From positions 214,815,376 to 214,879,375 of the forward strand of contig CM070873.1 in NCBI GenBank assembly GCA_036365515.1: a DNA stretch of 64,000 nucleotides. Reading direction: 5' to 3'. The position numbers and the translations under genes are program-made. Position 1 is the stretch's first letter. The number at the start of each line of letters is the position of its first letter. The notes beneath the pieces were generated by a model. That model searched no databases, was not told where the DNA came from, and saw only the letters and a list, made by a program, of their open reading frames with translations. Shown here piece after piece: positions 35,033 to 47,596 of this stretch. Source of the DNA: Torymus aiolomorphi. Its lineage: Eukaryota > Arthropoda > Insecta > Hymenoptera > Torymidae.

Positions 35033-36252
35033 CACTCGCTAACCGTGTGCAGAACGACATTCTTTTCTACTATAGGTGTACGGGTTGTACAACGAGGACG
35101 GGAAAAAACAAGGAAATAGCTGGACAAATCAGTGGATATGCTTGACATTTCTAGCAACTGATCGATTTTGAAATGCTGTGAATTTAGAAGCACGGCTAGT
35201 ATGATATATATAGTTCCGTTCCTTATTTATAAAAACATGCAGATAAAAACGTTTATACCCTTCTTTTTTTCAATTACAAGTACATCAGAAACATTGTACA
35301 GTTTTGGCGGGTGAGAGGAATGAGGTGGCATTTTGGAGACGCGAAGAAAAAGGTGACATTTCGGCGAGCGCTAAAAAAGGTAGCGTTTCAGACGTATTTG
35401 TTTTTTATCAAAATTTAAGTTGGCAACGTAATAACGAAATTTGGAATTGTTCTACCTTTATTTACTATTTTTTGACATTAAGGAGGTTCGATACCGAAAT
35501 GAGAATGGTTACGTCATTCCAAAAATTTAGTATGTTGTTCTTCGATTGATTTCCTATAAGTATGCGAAATTTTAGATCGTTCGTTAAATCGATTATGAAA
35601 TTATACAACTTCAAAGTTCAACTCTTATACACGGGTTCTTATGGAAGTACCTTGGGAAAACACAAAACACTTAGGATGTGAGTCTTTAAAAAAGGTTACA
35701 ACCAACCAAAAAACTACTGATGAGAATGGAGAATATGCATCCCCATCGTCCTTGGGATCTCCGTGTTACTCTCTTCGATGATTCGTACCTCTCGTTCTCT
35801 TACGATCTCGGTACTCTCTCCCTACTCCTGGTCGCGCTGCTGACTGTTTTATAGCGCCAGTACTCGTCTTAATGATGCGTGGGTGGGGCGAATTTCTTGC
35901 AATACAAGGTCCGTGTCAGCTTTTTGACATCTTGCGGATCCCCCATTTCATATTGCAAGACTTCGTTTTCCGCATTTCATGCACTGCTGGATTCGTGGCC
36001 GATATCTGTTTGCCTACGTGCTGGAAGTCTTCATATTGCAAGACCCCGAGTTCAATGCTCAACGAGCTGCTGGCATACAGCTCGTTAATTAGGTCTGCGA
36101 GCTCCCACTCGCGACAGTATTTAAGAAAAACGAGAAAGTATATAATGTCTGAAATCGATGTAAAATGTGTTTATTCAAAATTTATATTCATAATAATTAA
36201 TGATAAATTTTGTATATTGATATATAATAGTTTTAAAATTGTAAAATAAATT
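35032..36252. other. Mixed non-coding spacer with a short repeat
   Basis: 35322-35400 has three degenerate copies of a unit of about 27 bp (GGTGGCATTTTGGAGACG, GGTGACATTTCGGCGAGC, GGTAGCGTTTCAGACG). A 125-codon frame at 35872-36249 and an overlapping 69-codon frame lack motifs. No gene supported. Confidence 0.35.
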
Positions 36253-38365
36253 GCTTCCTTCTAGAGGAAGCTTTGTAATAGTAAAATTTTCAACTTCGTT
36301 AAAACTCTCTATAAACATCATTAGAGGTGTTAGAAGTTTGTTTCACATGATTTTAGAAAATGTCTGTATGGATCTGTGTGTGTGTGTGTGTGTGTGAGTG
36401 TCTATGTATACCGCTTTATCTCCGGATCTACGCGGTCGATTTTAACCATCAGGTTCTCATTTTTTTTGTTTTTTTATTCCGAATTCGGGAAGAAAATAAT
36501 TTTTGATGATTTACTGATTCGTTTTTGTTTTATTTCAAATTTTTGATTTTCGAAAAATTTATTTTTGATTTTTTTTAATGATCGGATTTAAATTTTTTAA
36601 TCGGATGGGTCGCATTCGAAAGACCATAAAAAAACCTATAATTTCAAAAAAAAAAATTATCTAGCTATCACGGTTCTCTTGTTATTAACAAAAACGTGTT
36701 TTTTTTTTAAAAAAGCTAACAACTCCTAAACTAAACGGTCAATTTTTGGAGAAAATTCACGATTATGCAGAATATAAATTGCTATAATCTGTGAAAATTT
36801 TAATCCATTCTGTTGGTTAGTTTTTGAGAAAAAAATTAAAAAATGGAAAAAATGTGTTCTCTATGTCGCACGTTTTATGGAGTAAACCTGGATTAATCGC
36901 TTTGTAATTTCTTATAGAGGTAGATTTTGGATAGATCTCGACTAAGTTCTTTGGGCTACATGATCGGTCCATAAATTTATGAGATATTTGAGGTTAAAAT
37001 TTTTTTAACCTTTTTTTCAAATCGAAATTTCTCGAAAACGGCTCTATGTATCTGCATCGGATGGGTGGCATTCGAAAGCGAATTTAAATACCTATATTTT
37101 CTAAAAAAAAATATTTTTCTAGCTATCGCGGTTCTTTTGTTATTAATAAAAACGTAAACATAGAAAAATGAAAAAAAATGAGTTTGGTATGTCTAACCAT
37201 TGCGGGAGTAAAAATTGACTTAATCGCTTCAAAATTCCTCGTAGAGGTGGATTTTGTATAGTTTTCGGTCGAGTTATTTGGGCAAAATGATTGGTCCATA
37301 GATTTAAGAGATATTTGAGGTTAAAATATTTTTAACCTTTTTTCAAATCGTAATTTCTCGAGAATAGCTGTATGTATTCGAAGGAAATGGATAGCATTCG
37401 AAATAGAATTAAAATAGCTATATTTCCTAAAAAAAAAAAATTTTCTTTTATAGGGTGTTCTGTTATTATAAAAAAAAAACGTAAGCATTGAAAAATTAAA
37501 AAATAAAAAAAATGAGTTTTGTATGTGCAACGATTGCTGGAATTGACTTATTCGCTTCAAAATTTCTTGTAGAGGTGTATTTTTTAGATTTTTATGTCGA
37601 TTTCTCGGGGCAAAATGATTGGTCCATAAATTTCAGATATTTGAGGTTAAAATATTTTTAGTAAAATTAATAAATGAAAAAAATTGAGCTTTGTATGTCT
37701 AGCGATTTTGGAAGTAAAATTGACTTAATCGCTTCTTTAAATCATTTATTAGATGCAATTAATAATGTGTCAACACAAAAGTATTTATGTTAAGATATAA
37801 ATAATACAAAATAACCTATCTACTTGGAACGCAACTAATACACATTCAATTCACGATATATAAAAACCCTTTTTATAATTAATATTACCTCCAAATTATT
37901 TTACTGTGATATTTTGTATAATTAATAGATAATATTTCTTAATAAAATTTCACAAATATATTGTTTATTCCACACACAAATTTTTTTTATAAATTTCATT
38001 TTTCCACTTATAAAACAATTTATTATCGCTGTCAAGCGCGAACTTCTGCTATTTTCGTATTCTGATGGTAGAATGATGTTTAAAATTTAACAATGGTCCG
38101 CGTTATACAAATTAATCAGACGTGTATATTTTTCTTTTCAATTTTGAAATACTTTATTTCTAATGGAAAAAATTGGCGGTAAAACCTGTGTAATTGTAAA
38201 TTGTTTCAGACGCAGAAGAAAAATTATAACTATATACATTCTGTTAAAGACTAGATTGTTTTATTTAAGCAAAGAAAAATTATTTTATAAAAGTATAAAA
38301 AAAGGAATTGATAAATTAGTTTGAAGTATCTACGTGCCAATGAATTGGCAGCGGTTTTTTTTTTT
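36253..38365. mobile_element. Hairpin-ended, (CA)n-carrying element, copy 2 (reverse)
   Basis: Starts with the hairpin GCTTCCTTCTAGAGGAAGC (36253-36271) and TTTGTAATAGTA, then the GTCTGTATGG-(TG)n junction (36360-36400). Rounds with TAATCGCTTCAAAATT-type words follow near 36890, 37210, 37545 and 37720, and GATAGCTAG/ACGTTTTTGTTAATAAC words recur. An AT-rich body (37740-38010) matches 58300-58560 (GTTAAGATATAAATAATA, GGAACGCAACTAATACACAT). It ends ACGTGCCAATGAATTGGCAGCGG (38335-38357). It is longer than copy 1 because the internal block of roughly 320 bp is repeated. Confidence 0.65.
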
Positions 38366-39496
38366 TTTAAATAGCGATGATTCTTGCATTGATTGCCGTC
38401 TGGTCGATTAGTTGACTGCTGACCCCCCATCGTGGCAAGAAGACAAAAATACCCATTTTTCATTGAAATTTTAGTAAAGTTGTCTATTTTAGTACACCTT
38501 ACCGTGGATGGGATAAATACCGATATATATTTTTACTACTCTAACCTAATTATTGTAAATCATTATCAAAACGATGAGATATTCTATATTCAACAACAAA
38601 ATTTATATATTCAAGAAAAAAGAACTTGTTTTAGGTAAATGTTACTTGTTTTAAACAAATATTACTTGAAACAAGTCTGATTTACTTGAATATATACAAT
38701 TTTTTTTCCATTATATTATTATATTATTATATTATTATATTGTTATATTGTATGACACAAATATTTTTTGGAAATTATTATTTAAACAATAAATTAAAAT
38801 TATCGAAAGTCACAGTGCTTAAAGACAACAAAAGTTATTCTGACCATTTCCGGATATACCTGCTCTGACCTGCTGAAATTCCATTTTAATTTTTCATATT
38901 CAACGTCACGTACTGCCCGCTATTACTTTCCTTATGATTTTTTCGTACGTTTAACGAAATAAATTCTCATCAGTCGTACCTACATTTACATTTACCAGAC
39001 GTGTTCCCATTACCTTAATTAAAACTTTGAAAAATGTAGAATGACAAGTACAGTAACCGATTATGTTTTGTTTTTTTTAAGTATCTTATGTATTTTATTA
39101 CAATAACAATATTCTGAATGCCTATGCATTATATATTTTATGAAAATTTATTAACCTATTAAAATGGCCATTAGCACACATACATGAATGTTTAAAGCAT
39201 GCATTTATTAAAATATTTCACCTCTGCATATTTATTGTATCAAAAGCGTGAGTAAAAACTGCTACTAATTACTTCAGTAAAAGATTTTTTCTGTTTCAGA
39301 AACAAAAAGTGGTATAAACTTAAAAACTTTGATAATAAGAAGCTGCAATGTATCGGCCAATAACAAGAGTCTCTTAAGTAGTTTTTCTGGATGTGCTTAC
39401 AAGAATCAAAATTGTCAAAAAGTAAATTAAATTGATAATGTATTAAGTAAAATGAAGTCCCACGGCATTATGTAAAAGGTATAATAACTTTTATAT
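38366..39496. other. AT-rich spacer
   Basis: No gene seen. Contains a (TTATA)n-like stretch near 38710-38750. Confidence 0.4.
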
Positions 39497-40070
39497 TTGA
39501 ATCCCGGTGATTAGCGCTTCGAATAATTCAGCGCTTTGGTTCATTGCGGGGCTCCCCATCCAAGGGTCGTAGGTTCGAATCCTCCACCCATATGATTAAT
39601 GTTTTTAAAGCTCTTTTTTCTTTAATTTTTCTCAATCAAGAATACTTCTGAAAATATGAACATTCTTCATTGAGAAAAAAGGCGCAAACCCTGGGGTTGC
39701 TCCTGCATAGAGTAAACAGACGGCGCTCAGGAGCTGCCAACTCCTAAAGCTGTATTTTAGATAGCCCAAACTCAAGTAATCAAGCCTTGGATGTCTTCGA
39801 TAGTGGAGGTACTGGCCACAGGCTAGTTCGAGATCGAGAACTCCCGACATCCAGCAAGAGTGGATATGGAGCCGTCTGTCCTTTTGGAATACAATGTTCA
39901 CTTAATCGGTATAGATCCATACCAACATACGGTCAAACAATCAGATAATCAGGTAATCTTTAGCTATGTCACAAGAGGGGCCAGGTGACAAGTGACCTAC
40001 CGCCTGCGCTGTCTAGTGAAGAAAACATATCACCTAATCAAGAAAGCCGCCCAATATACATCAAGCTTTT
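39497..40070 (+). mobile_element. Candidate tRNA-derived SINE with long body
   Basis: A tRNA-like head (about 39505-39592) contains GCGCTTTGGTTCATTGCGGGG and a perfect box B (GGTTCGAATCC) followed by TCCACCCAT. A 400-bp body that is less AT-rich than the flanks follows (CCTGGGGTTGCTCCTGC, CAGGAGCTGCCAACTCC). The minus-strand frame of 89 codons in the body has no motif. No second copy lies in the window, so family status is unproven. Confidence 0.4.
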
Positions 40071-40689
40071 TCTAACTACATTAACTTTTTTAAACAGAGA
40101 ATGAATTTACACACTCAAAACATTTACTCTTTTTACACTCTCTACTCCAGAATGATTAAAAAATACATATTCGGAGATGAAATACGAAAAATCAAAAAGT
40201 TGTCTCCTAAATAATTGTATAACTGACAGTTACCCATTTTCATCCCTTATGTAGAGATAGACTTCAACGAGTCTTTCGTGTACGTCTACAATAAGAGAAG
40301 AACTTATTCTTATGAATTTGAAATCGATAGATGAGAGCGGCTTGAGTGCTGTGACAGTAAAATTGATCAATATGCGACTGAGACTGTCTAACATCTTCTT
40401 ATAATATAGAGCGATTCATATTGTGTTTATTAGTAATATATTAGACAGATATAAAAAGTGTATTATTGGAACATATACACGATGAAACATGTTTCTACAG
40501 TATGTTTTCAAATAAAGTTTATTTTTATTATTAAAATGCTTTTTCTGTGCTTTAGAAGGTGAAATAAATACAATCGTTTGAAAAAAAAATAATACAGTTA
40601 ATAAAAGCTCTATATCAATCCGACGATTTTTGTCAAATTCTTCTTTTTTCATTGAGCACAGCTTCGTAATCCGTTGATCATTTTCATTC
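40071..40689. other. AT-rich spacer
   Basis: No gene or element recognised. Confidence 0.4.
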
Positions 40690-42570
40690 AATGATCGGTG
40701 AAAACGGCTCGTAAACAAGCGGTAAAAACGCAAGCGAGCCTAACAAATATTCAAACATATATCTTCGCATCCGATCGTTGGCCGCGCATGCGGCCAGCCC
40801 CGTGCGTTTAAAATTGCACCGCACGACAAATACCTCCCCTCACACGCGTTGCGGCATATTTATTCACGGCCTCCGTCATTTCATATACATTTCGCCCGCA
40901 TTCGTTTCCGGAAGTAGCGCCGCGCTCGCCACTGAAACGCTTTCCATCTCTGCTCTGTTTGCGGCACACCGAGTCATACACTGCTTTTCCGGCGCGGCGG
41001 ATCAACTAAAAGGTTTTTAATGACCAGCGGACTGGCTTTGCATTTTCAGCAGGGCGCCCTGCTGAAAATGCAAATAACCGCCGGGGGCTTCGATCGCGCG
41101 GTCGCGCGAATCAAGCGCTCGGCGAAGAAACCGTGGATTTTTAGACCGAACTGAGGAGCTGGCCGCAAAGTATTGCGAAGAGAACGAGTGCTCGAAATGA
41201 GTTCGATGGAGTGACTTAATTGAAAAGTTCTCCGGCTAATTAGCGCCCAGTCGGGAAGACCGTGAAAAAGAGCAGAAGATTATAGGCAAAAGGGAGAAGA
41301 AGATTGAAATAGACGGACAGTATGCGGGAAACACAGAAATGGACGACGGTGCTATTACAGAGAATGGAGAGCAAAATAAACGAGTGACACGGCTGGGGAC
41401 TGGAATATATTCGATTAATTGCTTAATTTGCGAGGAAAAATGAGAAAAGGGAGACAGTTATTTTCGAATACTGACAGAGAAGTAAGTGGACAGTTGTGGA
41501 AATAATTGGGGAGGGATAAATATATAAGTCACCGACGCAGACGAGAGAATTCAATTTATTTTCTGCTTTGAAAACTTAATTGCATCTGACAATCAGCTTT
41601 ACGATCAACTATATATTGTATCTCTGCTAATGTATTGACCAATACAAATGGCTAGCACTCGGACTAAAAAACAGTTTTATGCAAAAATTGTTGAACAATC
41701 GTGTATTGGTTTTTACGCTATTGAATTAAATATCTATTTGTATTTAGTTATAGATTTGAACAAATGTTCAGAAGTCGACACTTCCGGCCGTGTTACTTTG
41801 ATAAAAATATCTACATGTTACAGGTCAAATTTTAAATTGAAATAGCTCCGATCGAAAAATATTGAGTAAAATACTCGGTGAAAAACATTTATTGCCACAG
41901 TCAGCGGAAAGAGCTGCCGCCCCTGGCTAAATGCAGCTAGAAGGGGCAATAAAAAAGAGGTTTAACATCGCAAGAAAGACAGTCTCGATTAGAAACGTGG
42001 CCGCGCACGTGCGGTAGTAGCGGCAATGAGGAGAAATCTCACCCTCGGCTTCAGGAACACCGGAGGCGGAATTGCGCGCAGTAGCGGCCGTTCAGTAGAG
42101 CGCGACGATGGCAACCCAGCAAGCGAGAAAGAGAGAGAGAGAGCGAGAGAGCGAGAGAGAGAGAGAGGAGGGGAGGGAAAGTGAGAGAAAGAGAGAGAGC
42201 GAGAGAGTGCAGGCAGACAGGAGATTTGGGCCTGCAGGTTAACGCAATCAGCATTCCGCGTTTAATGAGCCTCGTATCTGGTCCTCTTTCTTCCACTCCT
42301 TATCACTTTGCAGCCTCTCTCTCTCTCTCTCTCTCCGCAAACTACTTTCGCCCTTCTCCCCTCCTGATCCTTTATGAGCTTTTACGCCGCTTCTTCTTTT
42401 TCATTTCTCTCTACCCCTCGACTTTCTTCTTCTCATACTCACACTGCTTTTGGATATACCTTTCCTCCCGCAGTTATTCTTTTCCTTGCGTACTCCTTTC
42501 TATCTCTCGCTCTCTCTTGACTTTACACTTTGTTCCTGCACCTTTCCCGATTTCTTTTTCACTTGCCTTC
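40690..42570. other. GC-rich, transposon-poor island
   Basis: CpG-rich from 40690 to about 41160, moderate to 41500, then rich again with (GA)n-like tracts at 42127-42210 and CT-rich sequence to 42570. It holds the perfect palindrome at 41037-41074. Frames in the CT-rich part (42181-42940) are compositional. A candidate regulatory region by composition and motif content. Confidence 0.4.
41037..41074. promoter_or_regulatory. Perfect 38-bp palindrome with POU octamer
   Basis: The half-site TTTGCATTTTCAGCAGGGC is followed immediately by its exact reverse complement, with no spacer. The right edge reads ATGCAAAT, the consensus POU-domain octamer (41068-41075), and the left edge carries the near-octamer ATGCAAAG on the other strand. 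It lies in a CpG-rich island preceded by TTTTTAATGACC. It might be a dimeric factor site or a cruciform/hairpin. Function inferred, not shown. Confidence 0.4.
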
Positions 42571-44073
42571 TCTCTGCTCTACAGGTTTGTTAACTCATAC
42601 TCTTTGCCTTTGTTCTACTAGCGAGTATAACTTTTACGTTTGTATTTCTGATTTCTCTTTCTTTCTTTGCTGGCCCCTGCAGTTTTTATGCACGACCAAC
42701 TGGATACCTTTGTTCCTAGACCTTCCTCCCCCTCTTTCGTTCTTTTTTGAGCTCTTATTGGTCATCGTCGAACTTGTATTTCAATTCTACCGATTCGCTT
42801 TGCTGCAACGAATCAATTTCATATATATATGTAGTGTGTTGATTGGTCAGCCATCATTGGTAAATGTAAGAGAGAGCGGGAGAGAGAACAGAATTATGGG
42901 TATGAAATTGGGTGAATTTCCAGCATATCGATTTCTCTAATACGCATAGATCACATTCACTGAATAACAAAAGAGATATAGTCCAATTTTATATTATAGA
43001 ACTAACCTACATTCAAAGGGAATTAAACAAAGTGATATGACATAGTTTTTTGCTTTTTGGAAGTTTCATAATAACAAAAGAATTGTTACAATTGAATTGT
43101 TATATCATACGTTTTCGTAATCCGAGGGAGAGCCCCTCCTTGCTAGTTATATTTGAAGTAAACCTACTTCATTTCCTATGTATACTCGTTTCGTTTAAAG
43201 GTTTTCGGTCATTCGTTCCATTATCATATTTCATTCATTTTTGTCCTTTAAAGTTTGTGGCATTTATTATAATTATTCTCACTGACATGGTTCTTTCCAG
43301 AAAAAAGCGAAAAATAAAGGATTTAAAAGAAAATGAGAAGGAACGTTAACAAAAAAAAAAAATAATAATACGACCATAAATGTCTTTTATTTATTTAATT
43401 ATTTGTAAAAAACAATTGTTTTTATATTGAATTATTTATAATTTCATATTTAAGAATATAAAATTTTTTAATTTTGAGTACCAATAATTCCTTTTACTGC
43501 TTTGTGTTTTGCCACAGAGGTTTCCGTCGACGTTGGGACAACGTAGAAAACGAGAGGCCGTCGACTCAGCAAACGAACAACTAGTTCGCGATGCACTCGT
43601 CTATTTTTTCACACTTTATTATTTCATTCCCACGTACATTAACGTTTTTACGAAGAACAGAATTGATCACATATTTTCTGATAGAATTGCACATTATGAA
43701 AACAATAGTGTTTGTTTTCAATTATTTGAAACCTCATTAACTCTATGGATATTAGCATCTATGTTGATTATAACCAACTTATAATAGCCTAACTGGAGTA
43801 ATTTCTCAAATTGTAATTTTCTTGTTAAATTACGACTCCCAGCGAACTAAAACTATACACACACACACACACTTTTCTTAAACTGTTCTTCTGAATAACA
43901 AGCAAAGGTACACGACGAACGATTATAGAATACTTATCTCGATGAAGGAATTTCTCATTAGCAATCTCTAAGCTGATTAAATAATTCCAATAAATTCTAA
44001 TTGGACGTGTGCGTCCTCCTGCTAAATATAACTTGAAACTAGTTTTCTGGGGTAAATTCAGAACATCGGGACT

Positions 44074-44075
<2 letters not shown>
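42571..44075. other. Mixed to AT-rich spacer
   Basis: No supportable gene. Frames at 42530-42940 and 43050-43349 are Phe/Leu-rich from TTT/CTT content. 43509-43784 has 91 codons without a domain. A short (AC)7 run lies at 43859-43872. Confidence 0.35.

Positions 44076-44127
<52 letters not shown>
44076..44127. repeat. (TC)n microsatellite
   Basis: About 26 uninterrupted TC units at the left edge of a GC-rich island. Confidence 0.95.
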
Positions 44128-44130
<3 letters not shown>

Positions 44131-45897
44131 GTAATGGGGTGCGAAAGTGCGAGCGAACATTACAAAGCGAAGTGCAGGGCGACAGGCGAATGCGCTCGCG
44201 CGTGCAGGATAGCGCGCATAGATAACGCGGGCGAGCTTACCGCTGAAAATGAAGGTAATTGCCGAGAGGCCTTTCGGAATAGGCGTGAAGGGTAGCCGCA
44301 CCCTGTGCGTGCGTATACGCAAAGTCCATTGGCGCGCGATAACGCACACAACGGAGACGCGGCCCTGTGCGAGTGCGCGTTCAGCGCAACATTTCACGCG
44401 CACGTCGCGTTCAATGAGAGAAGGTTTCGTTGGCTTTAGCCGCGGCACGGGGATAGAGAGACAGAGTGCAGCTGAAAGAGTAGGGCTCGTGGAAAATGCC
44501 GCTGGGACAGCTGAGTGCCGAAAAGTGTTTCATCGTGTTCCGATCAATCGGAGTGTTAAAAACCTCGGGAGCCCCTTCCGATCGGCCGGATGCGTTTTCG
44601 AAATTCGCGGCCCCTTCTCCCGTTTTTTGTTTTCTCTCTTGCTCCTCTTGCTCCTCCCTCCTGGCTTTAGCACGCCTGTCGCTACCTTTTTGTTGCCCGC
44701 CGATCCAGGATTTTACACGCGCACGTCCACTTTATAGAGTTGCTCGATCATCTGTTTCCTTTTAGACTTCGCGCTTATCTGAGATTTGCGACGCGAAAAA
44801 GCTTTTTTGCCGGTGTGCGCGTGAGTGCGCGTCTGCGCGGAGGCCGCGGCAGAGAAAAAGAGAGAGAGAGAGAGAGTCAGAGTCAGATTTATTCGCAGTG
44901 CGAGGAGAGAAGAGCCTAGTTGGCTGCTGGTTTGAACGAAAATGCGTTAAGGAATTTTCGTTTTAACGCAATTTTTAATCATATAGAGTGAAATTTTATG
45001 TACGCTGAAGGAATTGCCCGAGAAAATGAAAACGCGAATTCGCTCGTGAAATAGTTTGTTTTGAAATGTGGGTCAACGGTAGCGTTACTGTTAAATGTTT
45101 ACCTTTATATATAGACAAACGACAATCTTTCAAATTGATAAATGCTGTTTTTTGCGTAAGCTATTAATTTTGGTTAAATTGAACTAGAATCAATTAAATT
45201 TTTTTGTTTTTGAATACATTATTGAATACGAGAATTTCCTGGTTACCAAAAGCTAGCTAGTTGACAGTTAGCTTTATGGCTATAAACGAACATTGCTGGT
45301 ATTTCATAATTATGTATACCAATCATCCGAAATAAATCATGGCAGTTACACTTCACAAAATATGTTTTTTAAGTAATAATAGAACTTTTAGATGAATTAT
45401 ATTATTTTTGCATTATGATTTTTGCTAAAAATGCTTCCATTTAATTAACAGGTTAGCTATAAAATATGCTTAATTTTATACCACGGCTATAGCATTTTTT
45501 TTACAAAACGAAAATCAAATCTCGATCCGGCATTGAAAATTCTATGCGCCATCCATTGAACCAGAAATAATAGATATTTCAATACATTACAATTTTAATT
45601 CAAATGTTTTTTCCGTCTATTATTAGGAATGATACCACCGAATACGAATGATAGACCTTAATTTAAAAATAATAAAAAGTTAATATTTTCTCCATAAAAA
45701 GAATAGAAAAAGGGACTCAAATCACGGTGAAAGAAATAGCGATGCACATGGTGCCGAAAAGAGAGTGAGCGTATATTAGCGGTGCCAGTTTCCCTTCATC
45801 ACTGTCAGTACAGCTACAGTGCATTAGTTACGAATTTCTTTTTCGATATGTTTTTCACTTTTTTCATGAATGCTTTAGAACTTATCTTGTTTACTGC

Positions 45898-45898
<1 letters not shown>
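44128..45898. other. GC-rich island (44128-44960) then AT-rich DNA
   Basis: The island is CpG-rich and without transposons. Opposed frames of 162 and 207 codons across it have no domains, and one passes through the (TC)n tract, so both are rejected. A (GA)10 run lies at 44855-44876. In the AT-rich part, the minus strand at about 45575-45525 has GGTTCAATGG and GGATCGAGATT about 35 bases apart, a very weak tRNA-like head. Confidence 0.35.

Positions 45899-45982
<84 letters not shown>
45899..45982. repeat. (TC)n microsatellite, 42 units
   Basis: Uninterrupted TC run in AT-rich surroundings. Confidence 0.95.
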
Positions 45983-45985
<3 letters not shown>

Positions 45986-46525
45986 ACCCTTTGTTTTCTA
46001 ACGAGAATAAATTAGAATGCATGTTTATTTTGCTAGATTTTATCATGATGTTGCTTGTCTATGTAAATCATTTTGAATATAATAAAATATAAATTTTTGT
46101 ATCGGAAAATGATCACAACTCTCAATTTTATAAATCATAATAAAGCTTGATCTTCGTTTACAGGTAATTTAAATAATTTTTTTCATTAATTAACTTGCCG
46201 CTAAAATGTAGAATTCGTTTCCGATTGTTGGAAATATGAACGATATATAGCTCATGTCTGTGGGCAAAAAAGTTTCCTATAAATGGTCTATGTGTCGTTA
46301 TGTTGCTCGATAGAATATTATTTCAATGCATAGGATGGAGAATCCCATATATTAGTTGCCCTCATATGGTGAATCAATATTCAATATTGGCCATGTGTTT
46401 GCAGTGTTAACATGTGCATTATGCATTGATTAATCAGCTAATTAATAAATTATTTATACACACGCATCCACACACACATTGATATACATATTACAGTGGC
46501 CAATTCTGTAGAACAAAAGTTTGCA

Positions 46526-47196
46526 GAAAGCTTCTGTGGATATAAGAGTTAATCCAGAATTTATTTCAACTTTTCGCGAACCCAAAACCGGTCAAAATTT
46601 TTTTGAAGTCACACCTTCCGGACGCGGTTTTTCTTCTTTCTTATGTCACAAAATATATGGGGAAAACAGTGTACAATTAAAAACGCTTTTATCTCACATT
46701 GTATTTAAAGGTTGAAAATTTTCAAGAAAATAGCAAAAAAGCCCTTTTCTTTAAACCTCAGCCATTTAGCCCAGAAACGATCTACTCACAGTTTAAAAAA
46801 AAAATTGAAACTAGGAAGAAAGAGCTTTTATTTCCTTTCTTTGAAAATTAAAAAATGTCGATTCCTTCAAAATTTATAAGGGTTTGAAGTTGAACGTCAA
46901 AAAGGCATAATAAAAATGCTCTCAAAGTCGGGGCTGCCGGTTCCTGCGATTTGTGTATTTTTATGAAGACAAGGGATTTTTTGCCATTTTCTTTAAAAAT
47001 TTCAATTTTGAAAAAAAAATGTGAGACAAAGACGTTTTTACTTGTGCACGATTTCCTCCGCATATTTTGTGACATAAGAAAGAAGAAAAACCCCGTCTGG
47101 AAGGTATGCTTCAAAAACAATTTTGACCGATTTTGGGGAGGAGAAAAGTTCAAATAAATTCTGGATTTCCTCATATCTACACGAAATCTTTCAGAA
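46526..47196. mobile_element. Foldback element, about 670 bp with 200-bp arms
   Basis: The left arm (46526-46745) and right arm (46975-47196) are inverted copies, by eye roughly 80% alike. Examples are AATCCAGAATTTATTT with AAATAAATTCTGGATT, GGTTTTTCTTCTTTCTTATGTCACAAAATAT with its complement (46625-46655 against 47060-47090), and ATCTCACATT with AATGTGAGAC. Because of this the plus frame at 46521 and the minus frame at 47174 encode similar low-value peptides. The loop (46746-46974) is unique. No transposase; class unknown. Confidence 0.75.
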
Positions 47197-47344
47197 ATAC
47201 CTGTAAGAAATGTCTACAAAGTTATTACTCACAGGAAAATTCTACAGAAATGAAAAGTTAATAAACATTAATAAAATGTTAATGCAGATGACTAAAACGT
47301 CCAATATTGGTTGTTACCATCTGCATGGTATAACAGAAAAGTCA

Positions 47345-47526
47345 GAAATGTTATTTGTGCTCGCTAGAATCAAAATGAACAGATTTGAGAAAATGTCCGT
47401 ATGTCCGTGTGTGTGTGTGTGTCCGTGTGTGTCCGTGTGTGTGTCCGTGTCCGTGTGTCCGTGTCTGTGTCCGTGTCCGTGTGTGTGTGCGTGCGTGTGC
47501 ATGCGCGCGCGTGTGTGTGTGTGTGC

Positions 47527-47592
<66 letters not shown>
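47345..47592. repeat. Compound (TG)n / TGTCCG tract
   Basis: Begins GAGAAAATGTCCGTATGTCCG, the junction seen as AGAAAATGTCTGTATGG at 36355. CCGTGT hexamers then interleave with (TG)n to 47591. It is probably the microsatellite part of another copy of the hairpin-ended (CA)n family, abutting the foldback on its left; no hairpin end was found here. Confidence 0.65.

Positions 47593-47596
<4 letters not shown>

Noticed and set aside
39632..39901. 89-codon minus frame
   Set aside because: Lies in the body of a tRNA-headed repeat; no motif.
43825..44448. 207-codon minus-strand frame
   Set aside because: Crosses the (TC)n tract as a Glu-Arg run and overlaps an opposed 162-codon frame in a CpG-rich island; compositional artefact.
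45525..45575. tRNA gene on the minus strand
   Set aside because: Only weak box A and box B words; no acceptor or anticodon stems can be drawn.
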